Below, piece after piece: positions 1-8,769 of a DNA stretch of 64,000 bases. Under the pieces are notes generated by a model. The model was not told where the DNA came from and ran no database searches. It saw nothing but the letters and a program-made list of their open reading frames with translations. Each line of letters begins with the position of its first letter. Position 1 is the first letter of the stretch. This stretch comes from Deltaproteobacteria bacterium IMCC39524 (GTDB lineage: Bacteria; Desulfobacterota; Desulfuromonadia; Desulfuromonadales; BM103), in contig JARUHJ010000003.1 of assembly GCA_029667085.1 (NCBI GenBank), forward strand, positions 372,001 to 436,000, in the 5' to 3' direction. The position numbers and the translations under genes are program-made.

Positions 1-47
1 GTGCCATTGATTTGCGTGAAGCTGTGGCCTTAACCAAAAACAATTGA
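1..47 (+). CDS. hisA: HisA C-terminal end (partial)
   Basis: The first 47 bases read, from base 3, as AIDLREAVALTKNN and then a TGA stop. This matches the usual end of HisA, the ProFAR isomerase (phosphoribosylformimino-AICAR-phosphate isomerase) of histidine synthesis, which ends in a GAIDL-type motif followed by a short helix. The next gene is hisF, the normal downstream partner, which supports the call. Only 14 codons are visible, so the assignment rests mostly on context. Confidence 0.7.
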   Translation, partial: AIDLREAVALTKNN

Positions 48-48
48 A

Positions 49-133
49 ACACGAAGAAATTGAAGGCCACGAAGTGAAACAAAGACGAGCTCCACTATTG
101 TTAAGGTTTTTCTCAGTGTTCTTCGTGGTAAAC
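49..133. repeat. Imperfect inverted repeat of ACGAAG type
   Basis: The left part contains two copies of CACGAAG and the right part ends in GTTCTTCGTGGTAAAC, whose reverse complement begins GTTTACCACGAAGAAC. The arms can therefore pair across a T-rich centre. The element fills the hisA-hisF gap and resembles the one between hisF and hisE. Confidence 0.6.
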
Positions 134-156
134 GATTTTGAAATGATTGGTAACCA

Positions 157-924
157 ATGCTAGCAAAACGAATTATTCCCTGCCTCGACGTTAAGGACGG
201 CCGGGTTGTCAAAGGGGTCAACTTTGTCGGCCTGCGCGACGCCGGAGACCCGGTTGAAGCCGCTGAGGCTTACTGTGAGCAGGGCGCCGACGAGCTGACC
301 TTCCTCGACATCACCGCCTCGAGCGACAAGCGCAATATCATCCTCGATGTGGTTCGCGAGACCGCTGAGAGGGTGTTCATGCCGCTGACCGTAGGCGGCG
401 GGGTGCGCGAAGTCTCAGACATTCGCAACCTGCTTAACGCCGGAGCCGATAAGGTTTCGATTAACACGGCTGCCGTGCATCGCCCGGAGTTTGTTCGCGA
501 AGCAGCTGAGCGTTTTGGCTCGCAGTGCATCGTTGTGGCGATCGATGCCCGTCGAGTGCCGGACAGTGACCCGCTGGCGTGGGAAGTCTACACTCATGGT
601 GGCCGTAACCCGACCGGAATTGACGCCCTGGAATGGGCGGAACGGATGGCTGACTATGGCGCCGGAGAAATTCTTCTCACGTCCATGGATTGTGATGGCA
701 CCAAGGATGGTTATGACATCCCCCTGACCCGCGCGGTCAGTGATCGTGTCGAAATCCCGGTGATCGCTTCAGGTGGCGTGGGGAATCTTGAACATATTCG
801 TGAAGGGTTGGTTGAGGGCGCTGCCAGTGCGGCCCTTGCGGCAAGCATTTTCCATTTTCGGGAGTACACGATTGGGGAATGTAAGGAATATCTCAAGAAA
901 AATGATGTGCCCGTGAGACTTTAA
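157..924 (+). CDS. hisF: Imidazole glycerol phosphate synthase subunit HisF
   Basis: HisF is the cyclase subunit of imidazole glycerol phosphate synthase. It uses ammonia from HisH to turn PRFAR into imidazole glycerol phosphate and AICAR in the cytoplasm. The 255-residue length is normal. The two catalytic aspartates of the (beta/alpha)8 barrel are present: D11 in [15 protein letters not shown] and D130 in VVAIDARR. Phosphate-binding glycine loops (TVGGGVR and ASGGVGN) are also seen. It follows the end of hisA and precedes hisE, so it belongs to the his operon, although both gaps contain inverted repeats that may affect transcript stability. Confidence 0.97.
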   Translation: MLAKRIIPCLDVKDGRVVKGVNFVGLRDAGDPVEAAEAYCEQGADELTFLDITASSDKRNIILDVVRETAERVFMPLTVGGGVREVSDIRNLLNAGADKVSINTAAVHRPEFVREAAERFGSQCIVVAIDARRVPDSDPLAWEVYTHGGRNPTGIDALEWAERMADYGAGEILLTSMDCDGTKDGYDIPLTRAVSDRVEIPVIASGGVGNLEHIREGLVEGAASAALAASIFHFREYTIGECKEYLKKNDVPVRL

Positions 925-935
925 GATTATTGATG

Positions 936-1020
936 AACCACGAAGAGCACGAAATGCACGAAGAAAACTTAAAAAATGTTTTTAAAAGCTTTACTCTCTG
1001 GGCTTCGTGTCCTTCGTGGT
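936..1020. repeat. Inverted repeat of ACCACGAAG type
   Basis: The left arm AACCACGAAGAGCACGAAA pairs with the right arm GGCTTCGTGTCCTTCGTGGT (reverse complement ACCACGAAGGACACGAAG). About 16 of 18 positions pair, across an A/T-rich centre. It fills almost the whole hisF-hisE gap and is the clearest member of the repeat family seen also near bases 49, 1413 and 21518. Confidence 0.75.
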
Positions 1021-1040
1021 GAACAAAAAGGGTTCAAATT

Positions 1041-1367
1041 ATGAAAGAACGTAACGATATTTTGGCTGCCGTCTACCAGGTGGTCCAGGATCGTAAGCAG
1101 AATCCGTCTGAAAAATCCTACGTGGCATCACTTTACGCTAAAGGCCTTGATAAGATTCTCGGCAAGATCGGTGAGGAGGCTACGGAAGTTGCTGTGGCCG
1201 GTAAGGGTGGCGAGGTCGACGAAGTGGTCAGTGAAGTGGCCGACTTATGGTTCCATACCCTGGTGCTGCTGAGTTATTACGATTTGCCCCCTGAAAAAAT
1301 TTATGCAGAGCTGGAGCGCCGTTTCGGCCTGTCCGGTCTGAAAGAAAAAGCCAGTCGTAAAAGCTGA
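1041..1367 (+). CDS. hisE: Phosphoribosyl-ATP pyrophosphatase HisE
   Basis: HisE removes pyrophosphate from phosphoribosyl-ATP, the second step of histidine synthesis. The 108-residue protein is an all-alpha MazG-type pyrophosphohydrolase. The motif KIGEEATEVAVA followed by EVADLWFHTLVLL gives the acidic metal-binding residues. It is a stand-alone HisE rather than a HisI-HisE fusion. It closes the his gene group; the following gene has an unrelated function. Confidence 0.95.
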   Translation: MKERNDILAAVYQVVQDRKQNPSEKSYVASLYAKGLDKILGKIGEEATEVAVAGKGGEVDEVVSEVADLWFHTLVLLSYYDLPPEKIYAELERRFGLSGLKEKASRKS

Positions 1368-1412
1368 CACTTTTGGCAATTAAGGGGCTCTTCTCATCAA
1401 ATTCTCTGAGCC

Positions 1413-1430
1413 CTCTGTGTCTCTGTGGTA
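1413..1430. repeat. Half copy of the intergenic repeat
   Basis: The sequence CTCTGTGTCTCTGTGGTA is the reverse complement of TACCACAGAGACACAGAG. It resembles the right arm of the ACCACGAAG-type repeats nearby, but no matching left arm is visible in the hisE-yqeY gap. Confidence 0.4.
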
Positions 1431-1479
1431 AGGCTTTTGCCAGGCCCTATACTTAAAAGCTTTAAGGAGATAGCAAGGA

Positions 1480-1923
1480 ATGAGTATCCAGGATCAATTG
1501 CTTGATGCGATGAAGGTGGCGATGAAGGCGAAAGACAGCTTGCGTCTGACCACGATTCGTATGGCCCGTACCGCTTTGAAGAACGTTGAGATAGACACGC
1601 GTCAGGAGCTTGATGAGGCCGCTGCGATCAAGGTTCTTTCGACCCTGGTCAAGCAGAGGCGGGAGGCAGCGGAAGCCTACCGCGAAACGCGCCCGGAGCT
1701 GGCTGAAAAGGAAGAGTTGGAAGTCGTGATCCTGCAGGAGTTTCTGCCGGCTCAGTTGAGCGAGGCCGAGATTGAGGCGTTGGTGGCCAAGGCGGTCGCC
1801 GAAAGTGGTGCTGGTTCCATGAAGGATATGGGTGCGGTTATGAAACTGGTTACCCCACAAACCACCGGTCGAGCCGATGGTAAACTGGTCAGCAACCTGG
1901 TTCGCAAACTTCTGGCGGGGTAA
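1480..1923 (+). CDS. yqeY: GatB/YqeY domain protein
   Basis: This is a 147-residue YqeY-family protein, related to the C-terminal tRNA-binding tail of GatB. The family is helical and may help tRNA-dependent amidation, but its exact role is not settled. Typical features are the N-terminal DQLLDAMKVAMKAKDSLRLTTIRM and the LSEAEIEALVAKA and MGAVMKLV segments. An AAGGAG site lies upstream. It heads the yqeY-cvpA-mutS2-dnaG cluster, an arrangement common in Desulfuromonadia. Confidence 0.92.
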   Translation: MSIQDQLLDAMKVAMKAKDSLRLTTIRMARTALKNVEIDTRQELDEAAAIKVLSTLVKQRREAAEAYRETRPELAEKEELEVVILQEFLPAQLSEAEIEALVAKAVAESGAGSMKDMGAVMKLVTPQTTGRADGKLVSNLVRKLLAG

Positions 1924-1944
1924 GCCAAAGGAGCTGTTTCTTAT

Positions 1945-2427
1945 ATGAACGGCATTGATATTGCCATCCTTGTCATCCTCTGCGGCTTTTTGCTGAAGGG
2001 GTTGCTGCGCGGCCTGCTCAAGGAAGTTTGTTCTTTGGCAGGCCTTTTTGTCGGTGCCTTTCTGGCTTTTCGCTATCATGGGCCTTTGGCCGATGCTCTG
2101 CTGAAGTCGGTCGACCTGCCTGCTCAAATTGCTGTTGCCATTACCTTTACCGTTCTGTTTTTGGTGACCATGGTGTTTTTCGTCGTCCTTGGTTTCCTGC
2201 TCTCACGGTTTATCAAGTTGCTCTTTCTTGGCGGTTTCAACCGATTGCTCGGTGGCGTCTTCGGTTTGTGCCAAGGGGTCTTGTTGCTGGCCGTGGTGCT
2301 CTTTGCCCTCTCGTTACGTCCCATGCCCTGGGGCCTGGATCAGTCAATGAAAGAAGCTTCCCTGGCGCCACCTTTTGTAGAGCTGGGTAATGCTGCACTG
2401 GAGGGGAGCCAGCGCGTATTGAAATGA
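1945..2427 (+). CDS. cvpA: CvpA family membrane protein
   Basis: A 160-residue integral membrane protein with about four hydrophobic helices (around residues 5-20, 28-45, 63-90 and 100-122). The glycine-rich N-terminus (IDIAILVILCGFLLKGLLRG) is typical of CvpA. The E. coli member is needed for colicin V production; in other bacteria CvpA has been linked to envelope stress. It overlaps mutS2 by 4 bases (ATGA), so the two are probably translationally coupled. Confidence 0.9.
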   Translation: MNGIDIAILVILCGFLLKGLLRGLLKEVCSLAGLFVGAFLAFRYHGPLADALLKSVDLPAQIAVAITFTVLFLVTMVFFVVLGFLLSRFIKLLFLGGFNRLLGGVFGLCQGVLLLAVVLFALSLRPMPWGLDQSMKEASLAPPFVELGNAALEGSQRVLK

Positions 2428-4817
2428 CAGCGGAGAAAGTAGCTTCCAAAGAAAAAACCATGGCAGACAGCCTGGTGCAACTTGAGTTTGCCAAGGTCGT
2501 CAAGCTGGTGGTGGCTAAGACCCAGACAACCTACGGTCGAACCCTGGCAGAGGACCTTTACCCTCTTCATGAGCGTCCCAGGATCGAAGAGGCTCTGTGT
2601 GAAGCAAAGGAGGCCGCTCAGCTACTTCAGGAAGATGGGCCTTTAGCTCTTGGCTCCGGAGATGACCTCCTGCCCCACCTGGCGCGCCTGAAGACAGAAG
2701 GTCTGCGCCTGGAGGCCGAGGTCTTGCGTGATGTGCAGGCGGCCCTCGAGGCCGCCCAGGCGTGTCGACAAAAACTTCTAAAAAGTGAAGTCTGCCCCTC
2801 TCTTCAAGGCTTTGCGAGACGCTTGACCCCGTTCCCTGACCTTGCTGCCGAGATCCGACGCAGCATCGGTCCGCGGGCTGAAATTCTTGATTCGGCTTCT
2901 TTCGAATTGGCCGATTTGCGAGATGGCCTCAAGGGGGAGCGTAATCGCGTCAAGCGTCAACTGGATCGGTTGCTGCAGGACGACGGATTGCAGGGTGTTT
3001 TTCAGGAATCGTTGATTACTGATCGCAACGGCCGTTATGTTGTCCCGGTGCGGGCGGATCACAGCGGTCGCCTGAAGGGCTTTGTGCACGACATCTCTGC
3101 CAGTGGTCAGACCCTCTATGTTGAGCCTGCAGCGACTTTAGAAAACAACAACCGGGTTCAGACCCTGTTGCACAAGATCAGTCGTGAGGAAGAACGCATC
3201 CTGGCCAGACTGACTGCCAGTGTGCGTGAGGTTCGAAAGCCTCTGGCAGAGAACCAGGCTATTCTGGCTCGCCTTGACCTGCGCCAGGCTATTGCACGTC
3301 TGAGCGTCGAGCTCGAGGCGATTGTTCCGGTGCTGGAAGAAGAACCTTCTCTCTTGCTGCACGATGCCCGTCACCCCTTGCTGGTTGCGGCGAAGATAAA
3401 TAATCTTGAGGCCCCGAGCGTGGTGCCCGTTGATCTGCGCTTGCCACAGGAGTGTCACTCCCTGATTATCAGCGGGCCGAACACCGGCGGCAAAACGGTG
3501 ACGCTCAAGACGGCCGGGTTGCTTGTCTTGATGGTGCGTGCCGGTTTGCCGATCCCCTGTGCGCCAGGCAGCCGAATTTTCCCCTTCGCCCCGGTGATGG
3601 CGGATATCGGTGATGAGCAGAGTGTCGAAGAGAGTCTTTCAACCTTTTCCGGACATCTGCTGCGGTTGCGTCACATCCTGCAGGAAGCGGATAGCCGGAG
3701 CCTGGTTCTGATGGACGAGTTGGGTACCGGCACCGATCCCGGTGAAGGCTCGGCTCTGGCTCTGGCGGCGGTTGACTGCTTGCGCGATCTCGATGCGCGG
3801 GTGATGGCGACGACTCATTTGCATATCATCAAGGGCTACGCTCAGCTCGAAGCCGGGGTGGAAAACGCCGCCGTGGAGTTTGATGCCGAAACCCTGCAGC
3901 CAACCTATCGCCTCCACTACGGCATTCCCGGGGCCAGCCATGCTTTTACCATTGCCCGGAGGATCGGGTTGCCGGGGAAGCTCTTAAGCGCAGCAGAAGA
4001 GTACCTGGGACAAGGGGAACGGGAAGGTGTGGCCATTATTGAACGGCTGCAGACTTTGCGAGCAACTCTGGACGAGGAGCTGTTAGTTGCCCAACGGCTG
4101 AAGATTCATGCTGAAGAGGATGCTCAAAAAGCACGCCGAGAGCTGGGTGATATTGAGTCCAGGCGCACGCTAATTCTCGATGATGCACGCCAACAGGGTG
4201 TTCGCTTGCTGGCCTCTGCTGAAGAGCGCCTGCAGGAGCTTTTCCGCCAGGCTCCGAAGGACAGTGCTCAGCCGAAACAGCGCGCAGAATTGACGAGTGC
4301 AGTCAGGGCCCTGCATGAAACTTTACCGCAACCTCTCCCGGTGGGGCCTGAGCAGGTCCCCGAAGACGTTGTCTCCGGTGAGAAGCTCTATGTGCCCGCC
4401 CTCGGGGTTGAAGCTGAAGTTGTCGCTGTTGATGGCTCCCGGGTGGAGTTGCTCGCTGGTGGTAAAAAGTTGCGTCAGCCGCTGTCAGCATTACGCCAGT
4501 TTCAGCCGAGACGCTACGTGTCACAACAGAAGGTCACACCGAAGATTCGCGACCGCGTCGAGCGTAAGGCTTTCCTGCCGCGCCTGGTTCTGGTTGGCAA
4601 GCGGGTCGAGGATGCCAGCCTCATGCTTGATCGTTTTCTTGATGACGCCTTGCTGCACGGCGAGCTGAATCTGGAGATTGTGCATGGCTCCGGCCAGGGG
4701 ATACTGCGCAGGGCTGTCCGGGAGTTTTTGGCCGGACGTAAAGAGGTGGCGATTTTTCAGGCCGCTGCTGCTGAGCAGGGCGGAGATAACGTAACAATAG
4801 TGGAGTTGCGACACTGA
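2424..4817 (+). CDS. mutS2: Endonuclease MutS2
   Basis: MutS2 binds branched DNA and limits recombination; some members act in ribosome rescue. The order is: MutS-like core and clamp (about 1-320), ATPase with Walker A GPNTGGKT at 351-358 and Walker B LVLMDELGTGTDP near 430, a coiled segment (about 520-610), and a C-terminal Smr nuclease domain (about 715-797). The Smr domain carries LDRFLDDAL and the HGSGQGILR loop. The first ATG overlaps cvpA; a second in-frame ATG at 2460 is a possible start. The length of 797 is normal. The stop overlaps the dnaG start by one base. Confidence 0.96.
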   Translation: MTAEKVASKEKTMADSLVQLEFAKVVKLVVAKTQTTYGRTLAEDLYPLHERPRIEEALCEAKEAAQLLQEDGPLALGSGDDLLPHLARLKTEGLRLEAEVLRDVQAALEAAQACRQKLLKSEVCPSLQGFARRLTPFPDLAAEIRRSIGPRAEILDSASFELADLRDGLKGERNRVKRQLDRLLQDDGLQGVFQESLITDRNGRYVVPVRADHSGRLKGFVHDISASGQTLYVEPAATLENNNRVQTLLHKISREEERILARLTASVREVRKPLAENQAILARLDLRQAIARLSVELEAIVPVLEEEPSLLLHDARHPLLVAAKINNLEAPSVVPVDLRLPQECHSLIISGPNTGGKTVTLKTAGLLVLMVRAGLPIPCAPGSRIFPFAPVMADIGDEQSVEESLSTFSGHLLRLRHILQEADSRSLVLMDELGTGTDPGEGSALALAAVDCLRDLDARVMATTHLHIIKGYAQLEAGVENAAVEFDAETLQPTYRLHYGIPGASHAFTIARRIGLPGKLLSAAEEYLGQGEREGVAIIERLQTLRATLDEELLVAQRLKIHAEEDAQKARRELGDIESRRTLILDDARQQGVRLLASAEERLQELFRQAPKDSAQPKQRAELTSAVRALHETLPQPLPVGPEQVPEDVVSGEKLYVPALGVEAEVVAVDGSRVELLAGGKKLRQPLSALRQFQPRRYVSQQKVTPKIRDRVERKAFLPRLVLVGKRVEDASLMLDRFLDDALLHGELNLEIVHGSGQGILRRAVREFLAGRKEVAIFQAAAAEQGGDNVTIVELRH

Positions 4818-6601
4818 TGGGACGTATTGCAGACGAAAAAATTGATGAGATTCGCGAACGGACCGATATTGTTGAGGTCGTTTCGAGCTATCTGCCTCTC
4901 AAGCGTTCTGGTGTTAATCACCAGGGTCTCTGTCCTTTCCACCAGGAAAAGAGTCCCTCGTTCAATGTCAATTCGGCCCGGCAGATCTTTCACTGTTTCG
5001 GTTGCGGAGTCGGTGGCAACGTCTTCTCTTTCTTGATGCGCATGGAGGGGCTGAGTTTCCCCGATGCCGTGCGCAGGCTCGGTGAAAAGGTCGGTGTCGA
5101 AGTCGAGGAAGAAGCCGTTTCTCCCGAAGAGGTGCGGCGCCGCGATGAGCGCGAACGGATCTTGCGCATCAACGAGGTTGCCGGCGAATTCTATCAGCAG
5201 CTGCTTCTGACTGATGAAGAGGGCGCCCCCGGTCGGCGCTATCTGCGCCAGCGCGGCTACGAAAGTGAAATCGTACGGACTTTTCAGTTGGGTTTTGCAC
5301 CGGGCGGTTGGGAATCGCTGGCAAAGCATCTGGCCGGAAAAAGCTTCTCCAGTGAGGACTCTCAAAAGGCTGGCCTGGTGCGGCCCGGCAAGCAGGAGCG
5401 CGGAGATTATGATCTGTTCCGCAATCGTCTGCTCTTCCCGATTCATGATCTGCAGGGGAGGATGGTTGCCTTCGGCGGTCGCGTTCTGGATGACAGCCTG
5501 CCCAAGTATATCAATTCCCCTGAAACAGCTGTTTATCACAAGGGACAGACTCTTTATGGCCTCTATCAGGCGCGGGATGCCATGCGACACAGTGGCGAGG
5601 CGTTGGTGGTCGAAGGCTACTTCGATGTCCTCGCGCTGCATCGAGCTGGTTTTCCCGGCGCGGTGGCGACCTGTGGCACAGCCCTGACCGCTGATCATGC
5701 CCGGCTGCTGAAACGGTATGCTGACAAGATCCTGCTGATCTTCGATGCAGATGCGGCCGGTCGGCAGGCAACTTTTCGCGCCATGGATGCCCTTGTGCCG
5801 GCGGGATTGTCGGTCAGCGTGGTCACCATGCCTGTCGGCGAGGACCCTGATTCATTGCTCAAGGAGAAAGGCGAGGAAGGCTTTCGCCTTTGCCTGGATG
5901 CCGCGCGTCCGGTTCTGGAGGTCTTCATCGAAGATCAGCTGCGCGTCAATGATGAGAGTGTTGAAGGTCGTGCGCGGGCAGCAGAACAGGTTCTGGAACG
6001 CATCAAGCGTCTGCCGGGAGACCTTGAACGCAGCCTCTATGTGAAGCGTCTGGCAGAGCTAACCGGCCTCGATGTTGAGCTGCTCAAGTCGAAGGTTCGT
6101 GGTGGCGTGCCAGCATTGAAGCAAGGTCGAACTCCAGCCCAATCGAACCCGGTGCGAAAACCTGCTGCCGAGACAGGGCAGACCCAGAAATACCTGCTAC
6201 GCTTGATGTTGATGGATGATCAACAGCGCCGCCTGGTCCGCCAGGAAGGGACATCTGACCTCTTCATTGACGATCTTTATCGGGAACTTGCCGATTATCT
6301 GCTGAGTCGGGAAGATGAGCAGGGCAACCTGCCCGACGATTTGATTGATGCGGCTCTTGATGCAGACCAGCAATCCTTGTTGACCAGCCTGACTTTTCAA
6401 GAAGCTGGTGATTGGGCAGATAACGCGGACAAGATTTTTACCGACTGTCGCCGGGCTGCCAGCAACTACGCTTTGAAAAGGCGGCTGAAAGAGATTTCCA
6501 GCCTCGAAGACGAGGCGCGCAACAACAATGATGAAGCAGGATTGACAAAGTATTTGCGTGAGCGTGTGGAAATCAACCAGAAACTTAAAAAAAAGCTTTG
6601 A
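4817..6601 (+). CDS. dnaG: DNA primase DnaG
   Basis: DnaG makes RNA primers at the replication fork. The N-terminal CHC2 zinc-binding domain has C39, H42, C60 and C63 (CPFHQEKSPSF and FHCFGCG). The Toprim catalytic domain (about 255-340) has the acidic motifs VVEGYFDVLAL and LLIFDADAAG. The last ~150 residues form the helicase-binding domain, which is less conserved. The length of 594 is typical. It lies between mutS2 and rpoD, the macromolecular-synthesis arrangement found in many bacteria. Confidence 0.97.
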   Translation: MGRIADEKIDEIRERTDIVEVVSSYLPLKRSGVNHQGLCPFHQEKSPSFNVNSARQIFHCFGCGVGGNVFSFLMRMEGLSFPDAVRRLGEKVGVEVEEEAVSPEEVRRRDERERILRINEVAGEFYQQLLLTDEEGAPGRRYLRQRGYESEIVRTFQLGFAPGGWESLAKHLAGKSFSSEDSQKAGLVRPGKQERGDYDLFRNRLLFPIHDLQGRMVAFGGRVLDDSLPKYINSPETAVYHKGQTLYGLYQARDAMRHSGEALVVEGYFDVLALHRAGFPGAVATCGTALTADHARLLKRYADKILLIFDADAAGRQATFRAMDALVPAGLSVSVVTMPVGEDPDSLLKEKGEEGFRLCLDAARPVLEVFIEDQLRVNDESVEGRARAAEQVLERIKRLPGDLERSLYVKRLAELTGLDVELLKSKVRGGVPALKQGRTPAQSNPVRKPAAETGQTQKYLLRLMLMDDQQRRLVRQEGTSDLFIDDLYRELADYLLSREDEQGNLPDDLIDAALDADQQSLLTSLTFQEAGDWADNADKIFTDCRRAASNYALKRRLKEISSLEDEARNNNDEAGLTKYLRERVEINQKLKKKL

Positions 6602-6625
6602 TAAATACAAGATTGTCCATATAAT
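6598..6625 (+). promoter_or_regulatory. Candidate sigma70 promoter of rpoD
   Basis: TTGATA (6598-6603) and TATAAT (6620-6625) are separated by 16 bases. The -35 element overlaps the dnaG stop. This would let rpoD be transcribed separately from the upstream genes. Confidence 0.55.
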
Positions 6626-6687
6626 CCAAAGCTTGTCCAAAAAATGCCGGTGCCAGCTTCGAATGAGCATCCTGCGGGGGAGTTTTG

Positions 6688-8451
6688 ATGGCCAAGAAAA
6701 CCAGTATTGAAGAAGTTCAACAGCTGATTGATCTCGGTAAGGAAAAGGGTTTCCTCACTTACGAGGAGGTCAATGATATTCTGCCAGCCGACATGGTTTC
6801 TTCTGAACAGATTGAAGATGTCATGACCATGTTCGGAGAAATGGATATCGAAGTGGTTGAGTCGGAACAAAAGGCGACGGCAACCAAGGCAAAGCAAAGT
6901 GACTCTTCCGATAGCGATGATAGCGACGACGAACCGGAATTTGACGCAGACGTGATGGGCCGCACCAGCGACCCCGTCCGTATGTATCTGCGTGAAATGG
7001 GCCAGGTCTCGCTCCTTACCCGCGAGGGTGAGGTTGAGATTGCCAAGCGCATCGAAGAGGGTGAGGCACTGGTCGCACGTGTCATCGTCAAAACACCGAT
7101 CGCGTTTATGGAAGTTGTTAACCTGGGTGAGCGCCACCATAAAGGCCAGATCAGCATCGCTGAAATCACCAAGGACTATGACGAAGAAGAGGGCGCCGAG
7201 GCGGAAGAGCGCCATCGTGAACGCGTGGTTGCCCTGATCGCCGAGATCAAGGTGCGCTATGATCGCTTCATGGAGCTGCGTGATGAGGCTGCTGGGGCAA
7301 CCAAAACGGCTCGTAAGCCTCTCGATAAAGAGATGGAATTCCTGAAAGTGGAAATGGGCGATCTGATGAACCAGGTCCGCCTCAAGGATTACCAGATTGC
7401 AAAAATCGTCGACCGGCTCAAAGAACTTGCCAAGCAGGTAAAAAAAGCCAAGCAAGAGGTCAAGGCCTGCGAGGAAGCTCTCGGGCGTCCTTACGCAGAA
7501 GGCGTCAGGCTTCTGCGCAAGATGCGTAAGAGTGAAAACGATGCCCGCGCCGTAGCCGAGGAACTCAACCGACCAATGGATACCCTCCTGGTCGTTGAAA
7601 AACGCCTCAAGGGTACGGAGCGCAAGTTTGCCAAGGTCGAAGAAGAGTCCGGGTTTGCTCCTGAGGAGCTGCTTGAGTCTCTCAAGGAAGTTAATAAAGG
7701 CGAGTGGCGAGCCAAGCAGGCCAAGACCGAACTGGTCGAAGCCAACCTTCGCCTGGTCGTTTCTATTGCCAAGAAATATACCAATCGTGGCTTGCAGTTC
7801 CTCGACCTGATCCAGGAAGGCAACATTGGCCTCATGAAGGCCGTCGATAAGTTCGAGTATCAACGTGGTTACAAGTTCTCGACTTATGCCACCTGGTGGA
7901 TTCGCCAGGCGATTACCCGCGCTATTGCTGACCAGGCTCGCACCATCCGTATCCCTGTCCATATGATCGAAACGATCAACAAGCTGATCCGCACCAGCCG
8001 CCAGCTGGTTCAGGAAATTGGCCGCGAGCCGGTTCCCGAAGAGATCGCTGAGCGCATGGAGCTGCCACTGGAAAAGGTTCGCCGGGTGCTGAAGATTGCC
8101 AAGGAACCGATCAGCCTCGAAACGCCAATCGGTGAGGAGGAAGATTCCTCTCTGGGTGATTTTATCGAAGACAAAGGTGTTGTCTCGCCTCTTGAGGCAG
8201 TCATCAAGGGCAACCTCTCGGATCAGACGGCCAAGGTGTTGGCCACTCTGACCCCCCGTGAAGAGCGGGTTTTACGTATGCGTTTTGGTATTGGCGAAAA
8301 ATCTGACCATACTCTCGAAGAGGTTGGACAGGATTTTGCCGTTACCCGCGAGCGTATTCGCCAGATCGAAGCCAAGGCTCTGCGCAAGTTGCGTCATCCG
8401 AGCCGGGCAAAACGTTTGAAGAGCTTTATGGAGACAAACAGCAACAACTAG
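6688..8451 (+). CDS. rpoD: RNA polymerase primary sigma factor RpoD
   Basis: This is the housekeeping sigma factor. Region 1.1 lies at the N-terminus ([20 protein letters not shown]), followed by an acidic linker. Region 1.2 follows ([11 protein letters not shown]), then a long non-conserved insert. Regions 2.1-2.4 contain [16 protein letters not shown] and [15 protein letters not shown]. Region 4.2 at the C-terminus ([17 protein letters not shown]) recognises the -35 element. The ATG at 6688 follows GGGGGAG and is preferred to the adjacent in-frame TTG at 6685. The length of 587 residues is normal for a primary sigma. Confidence 0.98.
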   Translation: MAKKTSIEEVQQLIDLGKEKGFLTYEEVNDILPADMVSSEQIEDVMTMFGEMDIEVVESEQKATATKAKQSDSSDSDDSDDEPEFDADVMGRTSDPVRMYLREMGQVSLLTREGEVEIAKRIEEGEALVARVIVKTPIAFMEVVNLGERHHKGQISIAEITKDYDEEEGAEAEERHRERVVALIAEIKVRYDRFMELRDEAAGATKTARKPLDKEMEFLKVEMGDLMNQVRLKDYQIAKIVDRLKELAKQVKKAKQEVKACEEALGRPYAEGVRLLRKMRKSENDARAVAEELNRPMDTLLVVEKRLKGTERKFAKVEEESGFAPEELLESLKEVNKGEWRAKQAKTELVEANLRLVVSIAKKYTNRGLQFLDLIQEGNIGLMKAVDKFEYQRGYKFSTYATWWIRQAITRAIADQARTIRIPVHMIETINKLIRTSRQLVQEIGREPVPEEIAERMELPLEKVRRVLKIAKEPISLETPIGEEEDSSLGDFIEDKGVVSPLEAVIKGNLSDQTAKVLATLTPREERVLRMRFGIGEKSDHTLEEVGQDFAVTRERIRQIEAKALRKLRHPSRAKRLKSFMETNSNN

Positions 8452-8568
8452 TCGTTTGCCAGAGGCGAGCGGGGTTGCTGAGACGTGTTGTTTAGAAAAG
8501 AACCCGGGCACTGGAAGGTGTTTATCAGATCAGATTACGCAACATATGCTTTTGACTTAAACTCTTGC

Positions 8569-8644
8569 GGGCCCATAGCTCAGTTGGAAGAGCCACCGGC
8601 TCATAACCGGTCGGTCCCAGGTTCGAACCCTGGTGGGCCCACCA
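8569..8644 (+). tRNA. tRNA with CAU anticodon, probably tRNA-Ile2
   Basis: A full 76-base cloverleaf is seen: 7-bp acceptor stem GGGCCCA/TGGGCCC, D stem GCTC/GAGC, anticodon stem ACCGG/CCGGT with loop CTCATAA, T stem CCAGG/CCTGG with loop TTCGAAC, and an encoded CCA. Anticodon CAU occurs in initiator and elongator tRNA-Met and in tRNA-Ile2. The first pair G1-C72 argues against an initiator. Pairs C4-G69 and C5-G68 are those by which TilS (lysidine synthetase) recognises tRNA-Ile2, so tRNA-Ile(CAU) is favoured over elongator Met. Confidence 0.9.
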
Positions 8645-8700
8645 CCCGCCAGAAAACCATGATTGAGATGTATTGGTTCAACATAGATCTTCAGAGTTAA

Positions 8701-8737
8701 AAAGAGTGCAGCCAAAAACCAGGCTGCACTCTTTTTA
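8701..8737. terminator. Intrinsic terminator after the tRNA
   Basis: An inverted repeat AAGAGTGCAGCC/GGCTGCACTCTT with an 8-base loop is flanked by A-run and T-run, so it could act on either strand. It ends the tRNA transcript before the Nif3-like gene. Confidence 0.85.
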
Positions 8738-8769
8738 CGTGAGGCCATAGATCAAACGGATAGGAATAA

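Noticed and set aside
4757-5698. 313-codon minus-strand frame opposite dnaG
   Set aside because: Antisense shadow of dnaG; no start site or family.
6466-7962. 498-codon open frame on the minus strand opposite rpoD
   Set aside because: It lies fully antisense to the clearly conserved sigma factor and shows no known family; open antisense frames are common in GC-rich genes.
8569-8644. tRNA taken as initiator or elongator tRNA-Met
   Set aside because: G1-C72 pairing excludes a typical initiator, and C4-G69/C5-G68 favours tRNA-Ile2 recognised by TilS; elongator Met is still possible.
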